Positions 15,952-25,579 of a stretch of DNA of 64,000 bases are shown one piece after another. Location of the stretch: NCBI RefSeq assembly GCF_008802365.1, contig NZ_VZQZ01000010.1, forward strand, positions 124,001 through 188,000, given 5' to 3'. A model generated the notes under the pieces. It saw only the letters and a program-made list of their open reading frames with translations, was not told where the DNA came from and did no database searches. A program made the translations under genes and the position numbers. The DNA is from Oryzomonas japonica (GTDB lineage: Bacteria > Desulfobacterota > Desulfuromonadia > Geobacterales > Pseudopelobacteraceae). Within the stretch, counting starts at the first letter, position 1. Each line of letters starts with the position of its first letter.

Positions 15952-16311
15952 ATGCCCCAGGAACCATCCCCCGTTGTCTGCAAGAACTGCGCACTCCTCC
16001 TCGTCCGGCGCTGCTATGGAAAGCATTGGTGGTTCCGCCTGGTCCGGGAGCCGTTGGTGTGGGGCATGCGCCTCTTGTCCCTCCGCCACGGGATCGACGC
16101 CCGCAGGCACGTGGTGAACAACCCCGAATGCCACGGCTGCGTCCGCTTCATGAAGGCGGAACTGGAGGAGAAGTCGCCCCTGTTCCGTTTTCTCAATGAC
16201 CGCATCGGCCCGCGCTTCGGCGCCATGCGCAACGCCATGCTCACGCGTGCGGAACTGGACGAAGCCAAGCGCCGCGCCACGGAGATGATGGCACCAAGGC
16301 CCCGGGAATAG
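15952..16311 (+). CDS. Cys-rich hypothetical protein beside ArsS
   Basis: A 119-residue protein with C-x-x-C motifs at both ends of its first half (VVCKNCALL near residue 10 and PECHGCVRF near 60) plus a Cys near 21, suggesting a bound metal or Fe-S cluster. The central region is hydrophobic with several Trp, possibly membrane-interacting; the C terminus is a charged helix ending in Arg/Pro. It follows arsS in the same direction and may be co-transcribed. No family recognised. ATG 15952 is preceded by AGAGAGAAGATACGATC. Confidence 0.6.
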   Translation: MPQEPSPVVCKNCALLLVRRCYGKHWWFRLVREPLVWGMRLLSLRHGIDARRHVVNNPECHGCVRFMKAELEEKSPLFRFLNDRIGPRFGAMRNAMLTRAELDEAKRRATEMMAPRPRE

Positions 16312-16667
16312 GACGGCACCGTCGCCGCGGCGCGATCACGGCACGGTACCCCCCTGAAGAATTACGGTCCGGTATCCCCGAAATTGATGGACAGCCCCGC
16401 GATCTTTTTGCTATGTATAACGGATTTACCGATGCGGTTGTACGGGCCGTGACGAGGCGGGACTCTCGCCGGCACGTATCCCCAGGCGGAGGCGCATTCC
16501 AGGGAACGGAAGCAAAGCAGCGATGTGATGACGGGAACGGGTGCTGTTACAGCGGAGGAGATGGTCGAGGCGTTCGCCATTCAGAGAGGGCTGCCGGGAA
16601 CGAATCGCGGCGGTTGCCCATCGGACGAACAGCGCCATCCCCTTTGCAGAAAACGAGGAACAAGAGA
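16312..16667. other. Leader of HDOD-GGDEF gene with a small upstream frame
   Basis: A 356-bp gap. It holds a possible 53-codon upstream reading frame from ATG 16528 to TGA 16689 that overlaps the HDOD-GGDEF start by 22 bases; its first half (AEEMVEAFAIQRGLPG) looks protein-like, the rest does not. No RNA element was recognised. Confidence 0.35.
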
Positions 16668-18155
16668 TTGGATTCGATTCAAACCGTGATCACGGGAAAG
16701 ACCAGACTTCCTTCGCCCCCCTTGATTTGCATCAATATTCTCGATCTGGTGCGCGAGGACGATTTCACGTTTCAGGACCTGGCCCAGGTCATCGGCGCGG
16801 ACCCCTCCCTGACCGCCAAACTCCTGAAGGTTGCCAATACCCCCTACTACAACCTCTCCGGTTCGGTTACCAGTATCGAGAAGGCGGTCGCCATCCTGGG
16901 GGTGAACATCGTCAAGATCATCGCCCTCTCCTTTGTCGTGTACAGCGAGTTCCAGGTGGAGGAGGACGGCTCCTTCGACATCGACCTCTTCTGGCGGCGC
17001 TCCCTGACCTCGGCCGTGGCTGCCGAACAGATCGCCACCGCCCTTACCGGTTCGGGCGGCAACCTGTTCCTCATCGCCCTGCTCCAGGACATAGGAGCCC
17101 TGCTCATGCGCAACTGGCGGCCCACGGACTACCGGCAGCTCTCCCGGACCGCCCTGAACGGGCGCGCCCCGCTGCATCACCTGGAGCGCGACTTCTTCGG
17201 ATTCGACCATCAGACGGCGGGCGCGGAACTCTTCAAGAGCTGGAACTTCCCCGAAGCGATCTGCCTCCCCATACGGTATCACCATTGCGGCGACGACGCG
17301 CCGCAACAGTATCGCCTGGCCATCGACATACTGGAGGCCGCCAACGTCCTTTCGTGCTTCTACAACGACAGCCACGACGTCGCCAAGATTACCCAGGCCA
17401 AACACCTGCTCACCGCGGGCCTGGGCTTCGAGCAGCATGCCGCCGACAGCCTGATCGAGGAGGTGGCCCGCAAGAGCGGGGAGATGTTCGTCGCCTTCGG
17501 CATCAACGGCGCGACCATGAAGCCGCTCTCCCAGATCCTGCAGGAAGCCAACGAGGAACTGGGCGCAATGTACCATTCCTACGAGTTGATGATGCTGGAA
17601 TTGAAGCAGGCGCGGGAAAAGGCCGAGGCCCTGGCCCAAGAGCTCCATGAGAGCAACGAACGGCACCGGGAGATGGCCTACAAGGACGACCTGACCCAGG
17701 CGTACAACTACCGTTTCTTCCAGGAGGCCCTGGGGCAGGAGATCAGCAGGTCCCAGCGCTACGGCCGGGAATTTTCCCTTGTCCTGTTCGACCTGGATCA
17801 GCTCAAGGAGATAAACGACACCCACGGGCATCTCGTGGGGAGCCAGGTGTTGGTCAACGTCAGCAGGCTGGTGCAGAAAAAGGTGCGGGCCACCGATATC
17901 TTCGCCCGCCTGGGGGGCGACGAATTCGGCATCATCCTGCCGGAAACGGACGCTTCCAAGGCAGGCATCGTTGCCGAGCAGATCAGGCGCTCCATAGAGG
18001 CTTCGGCCGGGAATATCACCGCCACCATCAGCGTCGGCGTGACCAGCTACAGCTCCGACCATGGGGATTGGGACAAGAGGGTCATCTTCAACAAGGCGGA
18101 CGCGGCCCTGTATATGGCCAAGAAAACCGGCAAGAACCGCGTCCACGTGGCGTAG
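16668..18155 (+). CDS. HDOD domain and GGDEF diguanylate cyclase
   Basis: A 495-residue cytosolic signalling protein. The N-terminal HDOD domain (about 10-210) starts LPSPPLICINILDLVREDDFTFQDLAQVIGADPSL and lacks the HD metal pair, as usual for HDOD. A coiled-coil linker (about 285-335) leads to a GGDEF domain (about 340-495) with an intact LGGDEFGIILPE signature, so c-di-GMP (or, in this lineage, possibly cGAMP) synthesis is expected. No clear RxxD inhibitory site was seen. Start is TTG 16668 with GAGGAACAAGAGA upstream; longer frames lack coding character. A strong terminator follows. Confidence 0.88.
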   Translation: MDSIQTVITGKTRLPSPPLICINILDLVREDDFTFQDLAQVIGADPSLTAKLLKVANTPYYNLSGSVTSIEKAVAILGVNIVKIIALSFVVYSEFQVEEDGSFDIDLFWRRSLTSAVAAEQIATALTGSGGNLFLIALLQDIGALLMRNWRPTDYRQLSRTALNGRAPLHHLERDFFGFDHQTAGAELFKSWNFPEAICLPIRYHHCGDDAPQQYRLAIDILEAANVLSCFYNDSHDVAKITQAKHLLTAGLGFEQHAADSLIEEVARKSGEMFVAFGINGATMKPLSQILQEANEELGAMYHSYELMMLELKQAREKAEALAQELHESNERHREMAYKDDLTQAYNYRFFQEALGQEISRSQRYGREFSLVLFDLDQLKEINDTHGHLVGSQVLVNVSRLVQKKVRATDIFARLGGDEFGIILPETDASKAGIVAEQIRRSIEASAGNITATISVGVTSYSSDHGDWDKRVIFNKADAALYMAKKTGKNRVHVA

Positions 18156-18179
18156 GCCGCGCGGTGCGCCCAGTCGATG

Positions 18180-18216
18180 AAAAAGGGGCGGTCCCAGACA
18201 CGGACCGCCCCTTTTT
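18180..18216. terminator. Bidirectional intrinsic terminator
   Basis: AAAAAGGGGCGGTCC pairs with GGACCGCCCCTTTTT around a 7-base loop, with A and T tracts on both sides. It ends the HDOD-GGDEF gene and serves the convergent FGE-sulfatase lipoprotein gene. Confidence 0.9.
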
Positions 18217-18330
18217 ATTGCCCGGCCTGCGGCGTTCGGTTCACCTCATCCCGGTACGGCTCTTCCATCTCCGCGACCGCGCTGATCATGAACGGCTTGC
18301 CGCAGCAATGGCGGTGCAGGGTCAGGGTGC
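18215..18330 (-). pseudogene. Fragment of a Cys-containing reading frame
   Basis: On the minus strand, after the FGE gene stop, an open frame without start codon reads GTLTLHRHCCGKPFMISAVA and ends with a TAA that overlaps the terminator. Codon use is gene-like. It may be the C-terminal remnant of a small zinc-ribbon protein or the end of an originally longer gene. It is too short for firm assignment. Confidence 0.3.
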
Positions 18331-18333
18331 CGG

Positions 18334-19125
<792 letters not shown>

Positions 19126-19490
19126 GCGTATCCTCCCGGACAGACGATATTCGACATTGTTTGCAGCCAACCCGGTTTGAAATATACCGCGAAACCACCC
19201 GATTTCAAATGAAAAATCACGGATTACGGTGCGGGTAACCGTCCAGAGGCGTGAAGCGGGCCTGGTACTCTTCATCCACGCAAGCCGGTGACTACTCCCA
19301 AGGGCGCAACCGGGGCGCGGGCAGCGACCGTTACCGGCCAAACAGCGCCACAACAGCCCGTGGCGGCGGATTACGCACACCGCCATTGCCAAACCGGCGA
19401 TTTCGGCATAATCTGTTCCCTCCGTCCCGGTCAGGCCGGGAGATGAGTTCCATCGATCACACGGTTCACACCTATTTTGGGAGGAAGTAT
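19126..19490. other. Divergent intergenic region
   Basis: This 365-bp gap lies between divergent genes for two lipoproteins. The part next to the FGE gene is AT-richer and probably holds its promoter; the rest is GC-rich with several short inverted repeats. I could not assign a riboswitch or small gene here. Confidence 0.4.
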
Positions 19491-21215
19491 ATGCGTAACC
19501 TGCTCTGGTCAGGTGTTCTTATGGTGCTGCTCTCCGGCTGCGGTTGGGATGGGACCGCAACCCGGAATAACGACATCACCCCCCTCACCGCCATTACGAT
19601 CACGGCGGATTACTCCACCATCGCCCTGAACACCTCCGTCAAGCTCAAGGCCACGGGCAATTACTCGGGCCTGTTCACCCGCGACATCAGCGATAAGGTG
19701 ACCTGGACCAGCGATACGCCCACCGTGGCCGCCTTCGCGACCACGGCCAACCCGAACCGGGTGACCGGCAAGGGGGCGGGCAGCGCCGTCCTGACCGCGA
19801 CCCTGGGGAGCGTGTCGGCCACCTATGCCATGAAGGTCAGTACGGCCACACCCACCGCCGTGACGGTCACCCCCGCCGCCCCGACCCTGGCCAAGGGGTT
19901 GACCACGCAGTTCGCGGCCACCGGCACCTTCTCGGACGGAAGCACCCAGGTCCTGACCTTCGATGCTGCCTGGGCCTCCAGCGACGCCACGGTGGCGTCC
20001 GTCAGCGACGCGGCCGACGACACCAAGGGGCTGGCCACCGCCCTGGCCGCCGGCACCACGACCATCAGCGCCACCTTCGGCGGCATCAGCGGCACGGCGA
20101 TCCTCACCGCCACGGCCCCGACGCTGCAATCCATTGCGGTCTCGCCGGCCAAACCCTCGGTCCTCTCCCTGACCAAAACGGCCTTTACGGCCACCGGCAC
20201 CTATTCGGACGGAACGACCGGCGACATCACCAGCCAGGTCACCTGGGCCTCGTCCAACACCAACGCGGCGCCGGCCCCCGCCGCCGGGACCACCGTCACC
20301 TCCGCCCCCGGCACCACCACCATCAGCGCCACCCTGGGCAGCGTCGGCGGTTCCACAACCCTCAAGGTGACGGGGGGCACCCTGACGAGCTTCAGCATCT
20401 CCCCGAACAGCCGGACCCTCGTCAAGGGGACCATGGGGCGCATCAGCGCCACCGGCGTCTTCAGCGACGGCACCTCCCGGGACATCACCGGGGCGCTCGC
20501 CTGGACGGTCGATTTCCCGAACCGCGCCACGCTGACTGAGCCGTCGGGCAATGTGATGTGGGTCAGCGCCCTGGCGAGCGGAGCCGTCACCATCACGGCC
20601 GACTCCGCCTCCCTGCGCAAGACGGCCACCGTGACGGTCACCGCCCCGTCGCTCAATCACCTTGAAATTTCCCCGACCAGCCTCAGCCTGACCAAAGGGT
20701 CCACCGGCCGCTTCGCCCTGACCGCAATCTTTAACGACGGCACGTCCCAGGTCGTAACCGACAGCAGCAGCGCCGGCAGCCCCACCACCTGGAGTTCCAA
20801 CACCACCTCCGTCGCCACGGTCGGCACCACCGGCCTGGCCAGCGGCCAGGTCACCGCCGTGGCCGCCGGCACCACCGCCACCATCACCGCCGCCTACGGC
20901 GGCACGACCATCACGGCGACCGTCACGGTCACGGCCAAGACCCCCAAGCGGCTGGACATCAGCCCGAGCGGCACGACGAACGCGGTGGCTGTCGGCTCCG
21001 CCACCCCCTTTACCGCCACGGTCACCTACAGCGACAACACCACCGCGGACGTGACCAAGGACACGGTCTGGACGATCTCCGACGCCAACGTGGCCGTCCT
21101 GGCCGACAGCCAGCAACTGCCGGGCCAGGTCATGGGGGTCGATAGCGGCACAGCGACCCTCACCGCCACCTTCGGCGGCATTACCGCCCCGACCGTGACG
21201 GTCAAGGTGCCCTAG
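19491..21215 (+). CDS. Surface lipoprotein with six Ig-like (Big_2) repeats
   Basis: A 574-residue exported protein. The N terminus MRNLLWSGVLMVLLSGCGWD is a lipoprotein signal with Cys at 17. The rest is six Ig-like repeats of about 90 residues, each opening with a strand such as SIAVSPAKPSVLSLTKT or HLEISPTSLSLTKGST, followed by FSDGTS-type turns, a WASS or WTSD core and a final strand like TVTVTA. This is the Big_2/intimin-like pattern of bacterial surface adhesins and exopolymer-associated proteins. Composition is very rich in Thr, Ser and Ala. ATG 19491 has GGGAGG eight bases upstream. A beta-barrel gene follows after 34 bp and is probably co-transcribed. Confidence 0.88.
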   Translation: MRNLLWSGVLMVLLSGCGWDGTATRNNDITPLTAITITADYSTIALNTSVKLKATGNYSGLFTRDISDKVTWTSDTPTVAAFATTANPNRVTGKGAGSAVLTATLGSVSATYAMKVSTATPTAVTVTPAAPTLAKGLTTQFAATGTFSDGSTQVLTFDAAWASSDATVASVSDAADDTKGLATALAAGTTTISATFGGISGTAILTATAPTLQSIAVSPAKPSVLSLTKTAFTATGTYSDGTTGDITSQVTWASSNTNAAPAPAAGTTVTSAPGTTTISATLGSVGGSTTLKVTGGTLTSFSISPNSRTLVKGTMGRISATGVFSDGTSRDITGALAWTVDFPNRATLTEPSGNVMWVSALASGAVTITADSASLRKTATVTVTAPSLNHLEISPTSLSLTKGSTGRFALTAIFNDGTSQVVTDSSSAGSPTTWSSNTTSVATVGTTGLASGQVTAVAAGTTATITAAYGGTTITATVTVTAKTPKRLDISPSGTTNAVAVGSATPFTATVTYSDNTTADVTKDTVWTISDANVAVLADSQQLPGQVMGVDSGTATLTATFGGITAPTVTVKVP

Positions 21216-21249
21216 TGTCCGATACCTGCACATATGAGGAAGGGATAGT

Positions 21250-21900
21250 ATGAAACGAATCTGCCGGATGATCATCGCCCTGGGCCTGCCGCTGCTGGTG
21301 TGCGGCCCGGCCTGGGCGCAGCACGCGGGCCCCTATGCGGGGGCCTTCCTGGGGGGCAACGCCCTGATGTCCGCCAAGGGCTCCGACAGCCAGGGGGACT
21401 TCAGCCTCAAATTCGACCCGCGCCTCATGGGCAGCGCCGTCCTGGGGTGGGACTTCGAGCCGGGCAACAGCGCGGGCGAGGGGCGCATCGAGCTGGAATA
21501 CAGCCACCGCGGCAATCGCCTCGACAAGGCCAAATTTGCCGAAGGGAGCGTGCCGGCGAGCGGCAGCGTCACGGCGGACAGCCTGCTGGTCAACTTCTAC
21601 GGCATCCTGTTCGGCGACCGGTTCTGGTCACCCTACCTGGGGCTCGGCCTGGGGGCAGCCCGCATCGAGGCCTCGGACCTGCGGGTGACCGGCGGCCCCC
21701 TGAGCGACGACTCGGCCTTCGTCTTTGCCTACCAGGCAGGGCTGGGGGTCGATTTCGCGCTGACCGACCGGTTGAATCTGGATCTGGGGTATCGTTTTTT
21801 CGGCGCTATCCGCCCCAAGTTCCGGGAAGCCGACGGGACGGATTTCAGGATGGATTATTACAGCCACAGCGTGGTGCTGGGGTTGAGGGTTGGGTTTTGA
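21250..21900 (+). CDS. Outer membrane beta-barrel protein
   Basis: A 216-residue protein with a cleavable signal peptide (to about AWAQ, residue 24) and a predicted eight-stranded OmpA/OmpX-like barrel: alternating hydrophobic strands such as YAGAFLGGNALM, SPYLGLGLGAARI, LNLDLGYRFFGAI and the C-terminal YSHSVVLGLRVGF ending in Phe, the outer-membrane insertion signal. It follows the Ig-like lipoprotein gene by 34 bp; a joint surface structure is plausible but inferred. AGGAAGGGATAGT precedes the ATG. An inverted repeat terminator lies 15 bp after the stop. Confidence 0.87.
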   Translation: MKRICRMIIALGLPLLVCGPAWAQHAGPYAGAFLGGNALMSAKGSDSQGDFSLKFDPRLMGSAVLGWDFEPGNSAGEGRIELEYSHRGNRLDKAKFAEGSVPASGSVTADSLLVNFYGILFGDRFWSPYLGLGLGAARIEASDLRVTGGPLSDDSAFVFAYQAGLGVDFALTDRLNLDLGYRFFGAIRPKFREADGTDFRMDYYSHSVVLGLRVGF

Positions 21901-21915
21901 GGGAAGAGGTTTGAA

Positions 21916-21971
21916 ATAGGACTTATGGGACTTATGGAACCTATAAGTCTTATAATTCCCATAAGTCCTAT
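21916..21971. repeat. Palindromic intergenic repeat acting as bidirectional terminator
   Basis: ATAGGACTTATGGGA (21916-21930) is the exact reverse complement of TCCCATAAGTCCTAT (21957-21971), with further internal ACTTATGG/CCTATAAGT copies in the loop. It sits between the convergent beta-barrel and metH genes. A related palindrome is at 30403-30444. Confidence 0.75.
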
Positions 21972-21988
21972 CCGATTTCCCCCCCGCT

Positions 21989-24900
21989 TCACCGCCCGAT
22001 GGTGAAATACCGCGCCTGGGGATGGTGAAACACCAGGGCCGAGACACTCGCCTCCGGGTCTATCATGTGCCCCTCGGTTAACTGCATGCCGATCCGCTCG
22101 GGGCGGAGCAGGGCGAAGATCTTCTCTTGGTCGGCCATCTCGGGACACGAGGCGTAGCCGGGGGAGACCCGGATGCCGCGGTAGCCCCCGTCCATGATTT
22201 GGGCGACGGACAGGGCCGGGTCGTCGCTGATCCCCCAGGCGTCCCGGATGCGCCGGTGGACGAACTCGGCCGTGCATTCGGCCATCTCCAGCGCCAGCGC
22301 CTGCACCAGGTGCGACTTCAGGTACAACCCCTCCCCCTTCCAGATCTCGGCCTGCCGGCGGACCCCATCGCCGGCGGTGGTGACGAACAGGGCCACGCTG
22401 TCCTTTTCCCCGCTGGCAACGGGGCGCACGTAGTCGGCCAGACAGAGGTGCTCCTCCCCCGGCTGGCGGGGAAAGGTGAAGCGCATGACCTCGACCCCCG
22501 AGCCTGCCGGGTCGTAGAGGATCAGGTCGTTCCCCTCCCCGGCGGCCGGGTAGAAGCGGTACAGGGCGTGGGGGCGAATCAGCCCCTGTTCCCGGACCAG
22601 GTCGATGGCCTCCTGCACCTCGGCGTGCAGCTTGAGCGCCTTCTCGTCCTTATCGGCCAGAAGTTTTTCCAAGACGCCGATCAGTCCCAGGTGTTTGCTG
22701 TAGAGCATCTGGCGGTTGATGTAGGGGAGCACGTGGTCCAGGGGGATCTCCCGGAGGATGTGCTCCTGATAATCCGGGACCGCCGGGAGCGGGCAATCCA
22801 CGGCCGTGGCCGAGCGGAGGGTGGACGGGGCCGATGGTGCGGTCACCGGCCGGGCCGCGGCATCCCGGCGCGATTCCTCCTGGCGCTGCCCCAGCTCCTG
22901 GAACAACGCGGGACGCAGGGCCGGGTCGCTCAGCCGGTTGGCGATGTCCAGCCCCTGCATGGCGTCCTTGGCGTAGAGCACCGGGCCGCCGTACTCCGCG
23001 GCGATGCGGTTGTCGGCAAAGCGGCGGGACAGGGCCGCCCCACCCACCAGCAGGGGGGCGTCGATGCCGGCCGCTTTCAGGTCGGCGGCCGTGACGGCCA
23101 TCTGCTGGGCGCTCTTGACCAAGAGTCCCGAGAGGCCGATGAAATCGGGGTTTTCCCGCCGCGCCGCGACGATCAGCTCCTCCGGCGGCACCTTGATCCC
23201 CAGGTTGACCACCTGAAAGCCGTTGTTGCCCAGGATGATCTCCACCAGATTCTTGCCGATGTCGTGCACGTCCCCCTTGACCGTGGCCAAAAGCAGTTTC
23301 CCCTTGGCGGCGCTCGCCCCCTTTTCCAGATGCGGCTCCAGATGCGCCACCGCGCTCTTCATGGATTCCGCCGACTGGAGCACCTCCGCCACGATCATCT
23401 GGTTGTCGTTGAACAGCCGCCCCACCTCGGCCATGCCGGCCATGAGCGGCCCGTTGATGATGTCCAGCGGCTTGTCGCCCCGGCCCAGGGCCTCATCCAG
23501 ATCCGTTGCCAGGCCGTCCTTGCTCCCCTCCACGATATAGCGGGGGAGCCGCTCGTCCAACGGCAGGGCCGCGGCCGCTGTCCGGGGCTGGGCTACCCGC
23601 TGGCGGAAATGGGCGGCAAAGGCGGCCACCGGGTCGCTGCCGCGCCAGAAGAGTAGGTCTTCCGCCAACGCCAGCTCCTCGGGGGGGATGCCGGCGTAGC
23701 GCTCCAGCTTCTCGGTGTTGACGATGGCATAGGTCAGGCCCGCCTTGACGCAGTGGTGCAGGAAGACCGAGTTCAGCACCTCGCGCCCGGCCGGGGGGAG
23801 GCCGAAGGAGACGTTGGAGATTCCCAGGATGGTGCCGCACCGGGGAAAGGCCGCGGTGATCAGGCGCACCCCCTCGATGGTCTCCCGGGCCGAGCCGATG
23901 TAGTTCACGTCGCCGGTCCCCACCGGGAAGACCAGGGGGTCGAAGATCAGGTCCTCGGGACGCAGGCCGTAGCGCTCCACCAGCAGGTCGTGGGAGCGGC
24001 GGGCGATCTCCAGCTTGCGTGTGCTCGTGACCGCCATGCCGTGCTGCGGGTCTTCGTCGATGCACCCCACCACCACGGCGCCGCCGTAGCGCTGCAGGAG
24101 CGGCGCGACCCGGGCGAACCGTTCCTCCCCCTCCTCCAGGTTGATGGAGTTGAGGATGGATTTCCCCTGGAGGCGTTGCAGGGCCAGCTCCATCACCCGG
24201 GCGTCGGTGCTGTCGATCATGATCGGCGCCCGCACCTTGCGGGGGAGGAAGCGGAGCAGGCGTTCCAGGTCGGCCGCCTCGTCCCGGTCCGGGTTGGCCA
24301 CGCAGACGTCGATCACCTGGGCGCCCCCCTTGACCTGGGCCCGGGCGATCTCGCTCCCCTCCTCGAACTGTTCGGCGACGATCAGGTTCTTGAACCGGCG
24401 CGAACCGATGACGTTGGTCCGCTCCCCCACCAGCACCGGCCGCACGTCATCCTCCACGAACAGCGGCTCGATCCCGGCGATGACCCGGCTGCGCCCCTGC
24501 CCGGGGCGGCGGGGCGCCTTGCCCTCCACCATCCGGGCGATGGCCGCGATATGGGCCGGGGTGGTGCCGCAGCAGCCACCCACCAGATTGAGCCACCCCT
24601 CGTCCACGAACCGGGCCAGCTTGTGGGCCAGGGACGCGGGGGTCTCGGCGTACCGGCCATGCTCGTCCGGCAGCCCGGCGTTGGGATAGACCGACACGTG
24701 GCAGGCGGCCAGTTCGGACAGGGCCCGCAGGTGGTCGGCCATGAACTCCGGGCCGGTGGCGCAGTTCAGCCCGATGCTGATCATGCCCAGGTGATCCTCC
24801 AGGTGGGCCAGGCTGGCGTAGAGCGCCTCGGCCCCCTGGCCGGCCAGCATGGTCCCGCTGGCCTCGATGGTGCCGGAGATCATCAGCGGCACCCGGCGCC

Positions 24901-25450
24901 CCTGCTCCCCGAACGCCCGGCGTATCCCCTCGGCCCCCGCCTTGATGTTGAGGGTGTCCTGGGCGGTTTCCAGAAGCAGCAGGTCGACGCCTCCGGCCAG
25001 CAGCCCCAGGGCCTGCACGCGGAAGGCCTCCACCAGCTGCGCAAAGGTCACCCCGCCGGTGACGGAGATGGTGCGGGTGGTGGGCCCCATGGAACCGGCC
25101 ACCCAGCGCGGCTTCGCGGCCGTGGCCGCGGCGTCGCAGGCGGCCCGGGCCAGCTGGGCGGCCCGGCGGTTCAGTTCGAAGACCTGCCCCTCCAGCCCGT
25201 AGTCGGCCAGGACGATGCCGGTGGCGCCGAAGGTATTGGTCTCCACGATATCGGCCCCGGCCGCCAGGTAATCCCGGTGGATGGCGCTGATCACGTCGGG
25301 GCGGGTGAACGTCAGATGCTCGTTGCACCCCTCATAGGCGGGGCCGCCGAAATCGTCGGCCGTGAGGTTCCGTTCCTGAAGCTGGGTGCCCATGGCGCCG
25401 TCCAGGACCAGGATGCGTTCGGCAAGGGCGGAGATGATCGGGTGGGACAT
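21989..25450 (-). CDS. metH: Cobalamin-dependent methionine synthase
   Basis: An 1153-residue full-length MetH, which transfers the methyl group of 5-methyltetrahydrofolate to homocysteine via cobalamin. Modules in order: homocysteine-binding domain (1-310) with the zinc ligands in GLNC (230) and GGCCGT (293-294); pterin-binding domain (about 335-600); cap helices and B12-binding domain (about 640-880) with DVHDIG at 727-732, His729 being the cobalt ligand; and the SAM-dependent reactivation domain (about 920-1153). All modules are present, so no separate reactivase is needed. Start ATG 25450 has AGGAG upstream. No B12 or SAM riboswitch was seen in the leader. Appears monocistronic. Confidence 0.96.
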   Translation of the reverse strand: MSHPIISALAERILVLDGAMGTQLQERNLTADDFGGPAYEGCNEHLTFTRPDVISAIHRDYLAAGADIVETNTFGATGIVLADYGLEGQVFELNRRAAQLARAACDAAATAAKPRWVAGSMGPTTRTISVTGGVTFAQLVEAFRVQALGLLAGGVDLLLLETAQDTLNIKAGAEGIRRAFGEQGRRVPLMISGTIEASGTMLAGQGAEALYASLAHLEDHLGMISIGLNCATGPEFMADHLRALSELAACHVSVYPNAGLPDEHGRYAETPASLAHKLARFVDEGWLNLVGGCCGTTPAHIAAIARMVEGKAPRRPGQGRSRVIAGIEPLFVEDDVRPVLVGERTNVIGSRRFKNLIVAEQFEEGSEIARAQVKGGAQVIDVCVANPDRDEAADLERLLRFLPRKVRAPIMIDSTDARVMELALQRLQGKSILNSINLEEGEERFARVAPLLQRYGGAVVVGCIDEDPQHGMAVTSTRKLEIARRSHDLLVERYGLRPEDLIFDPLVFPVGTGDVNYIGSARETIEGVRLITAAFPRCGTILGISNVSFGLPPAGREVLNSVFLHHCVKAGLTYAIVNTEKLERYAGIPPEELALAEDLLFWRGSDPVAAFAAHFRQRVAQPRTAAAALPLDERLPRYIVEGSKDGLATDLDEALGRGDKPLDIINGPLMAGMAEVGRLFNDNQMIVAEVLQSAESMKSAVAHLEPHLEKGASAAKGKLLLATVKGDVHDIGKNLVEIILGNNGFQVVNLGIKVPPEELIVAARRENPDFIGLSGLLVKSAQQMAVTAADLKAAGIDAPLLVGGAALSRRFADNRIAAEYGGPVLYAKDAMQGLDIANRLSDPALRPALFQELGQRQEESRRDAAARPVTAPSAPSTLRSATAVDCPLPAVPDYQEHILREIPLDHVLPYINRQMLYSKHLGLIGVLEKLLADKDEKALKLHAEVQEAIDLVREQGLIRPHALYRFYPAAGEGNDLILYDPAGSGVEVMRFTFPRQPGEEHLCLADYVRPVASGEKDSVALFVTTAGDGVRRQAEIWKGEGLYLKSHLVQALALEMAECTAEFVHRRIRDAWGISDDPALSVAQIMDGGYRGIRVSPGYASCPEMADQEKIFALLRPERIGMQLTEGHMIDPEASVSALVFHHPQARYFTIGR

Positions 25451-25497
25451 GCGGGGCTCCTTGAGGCTATCGGTATAAACGTAGAGAACGAGGCTCG

Positions 25498-25556
25498 TGC
25501 AAAAGCCCGAATTCTCCCCTCCTGGTTCAGGAGGGGCCGGGGGTGGTAGCCGGTAA
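25498..25556 (+). repeat. Direct repeat copy 1 flanking the restriction-modification island
   Basis: TGCAAAAGCCC (25498-25508) is followed by the hairpin CCCCTCCTGGTTCAGGAGGGG region (25516-25536) and by GGGGGTGGTAGCCGGTAA (about 25539-25556). The same TGCAAAAGCCC and GGGGGTGGTAGCCGGTTAA occur in the same orientation at 30269-30330 on the other side of the Type III genes. Confidence 0.65.
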
Positions 25557-25579
25557 CTCTCAGTCTCACGACAACACCG

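Noticed and set aside
16528-16689. 53-codon ORF overlapping the start of the HDOD-GGDEF gene
   Set aside because: Only the first half looks like protein and no ribosome site precedes it; kept as a note in the intergenic entry, not as a gene.
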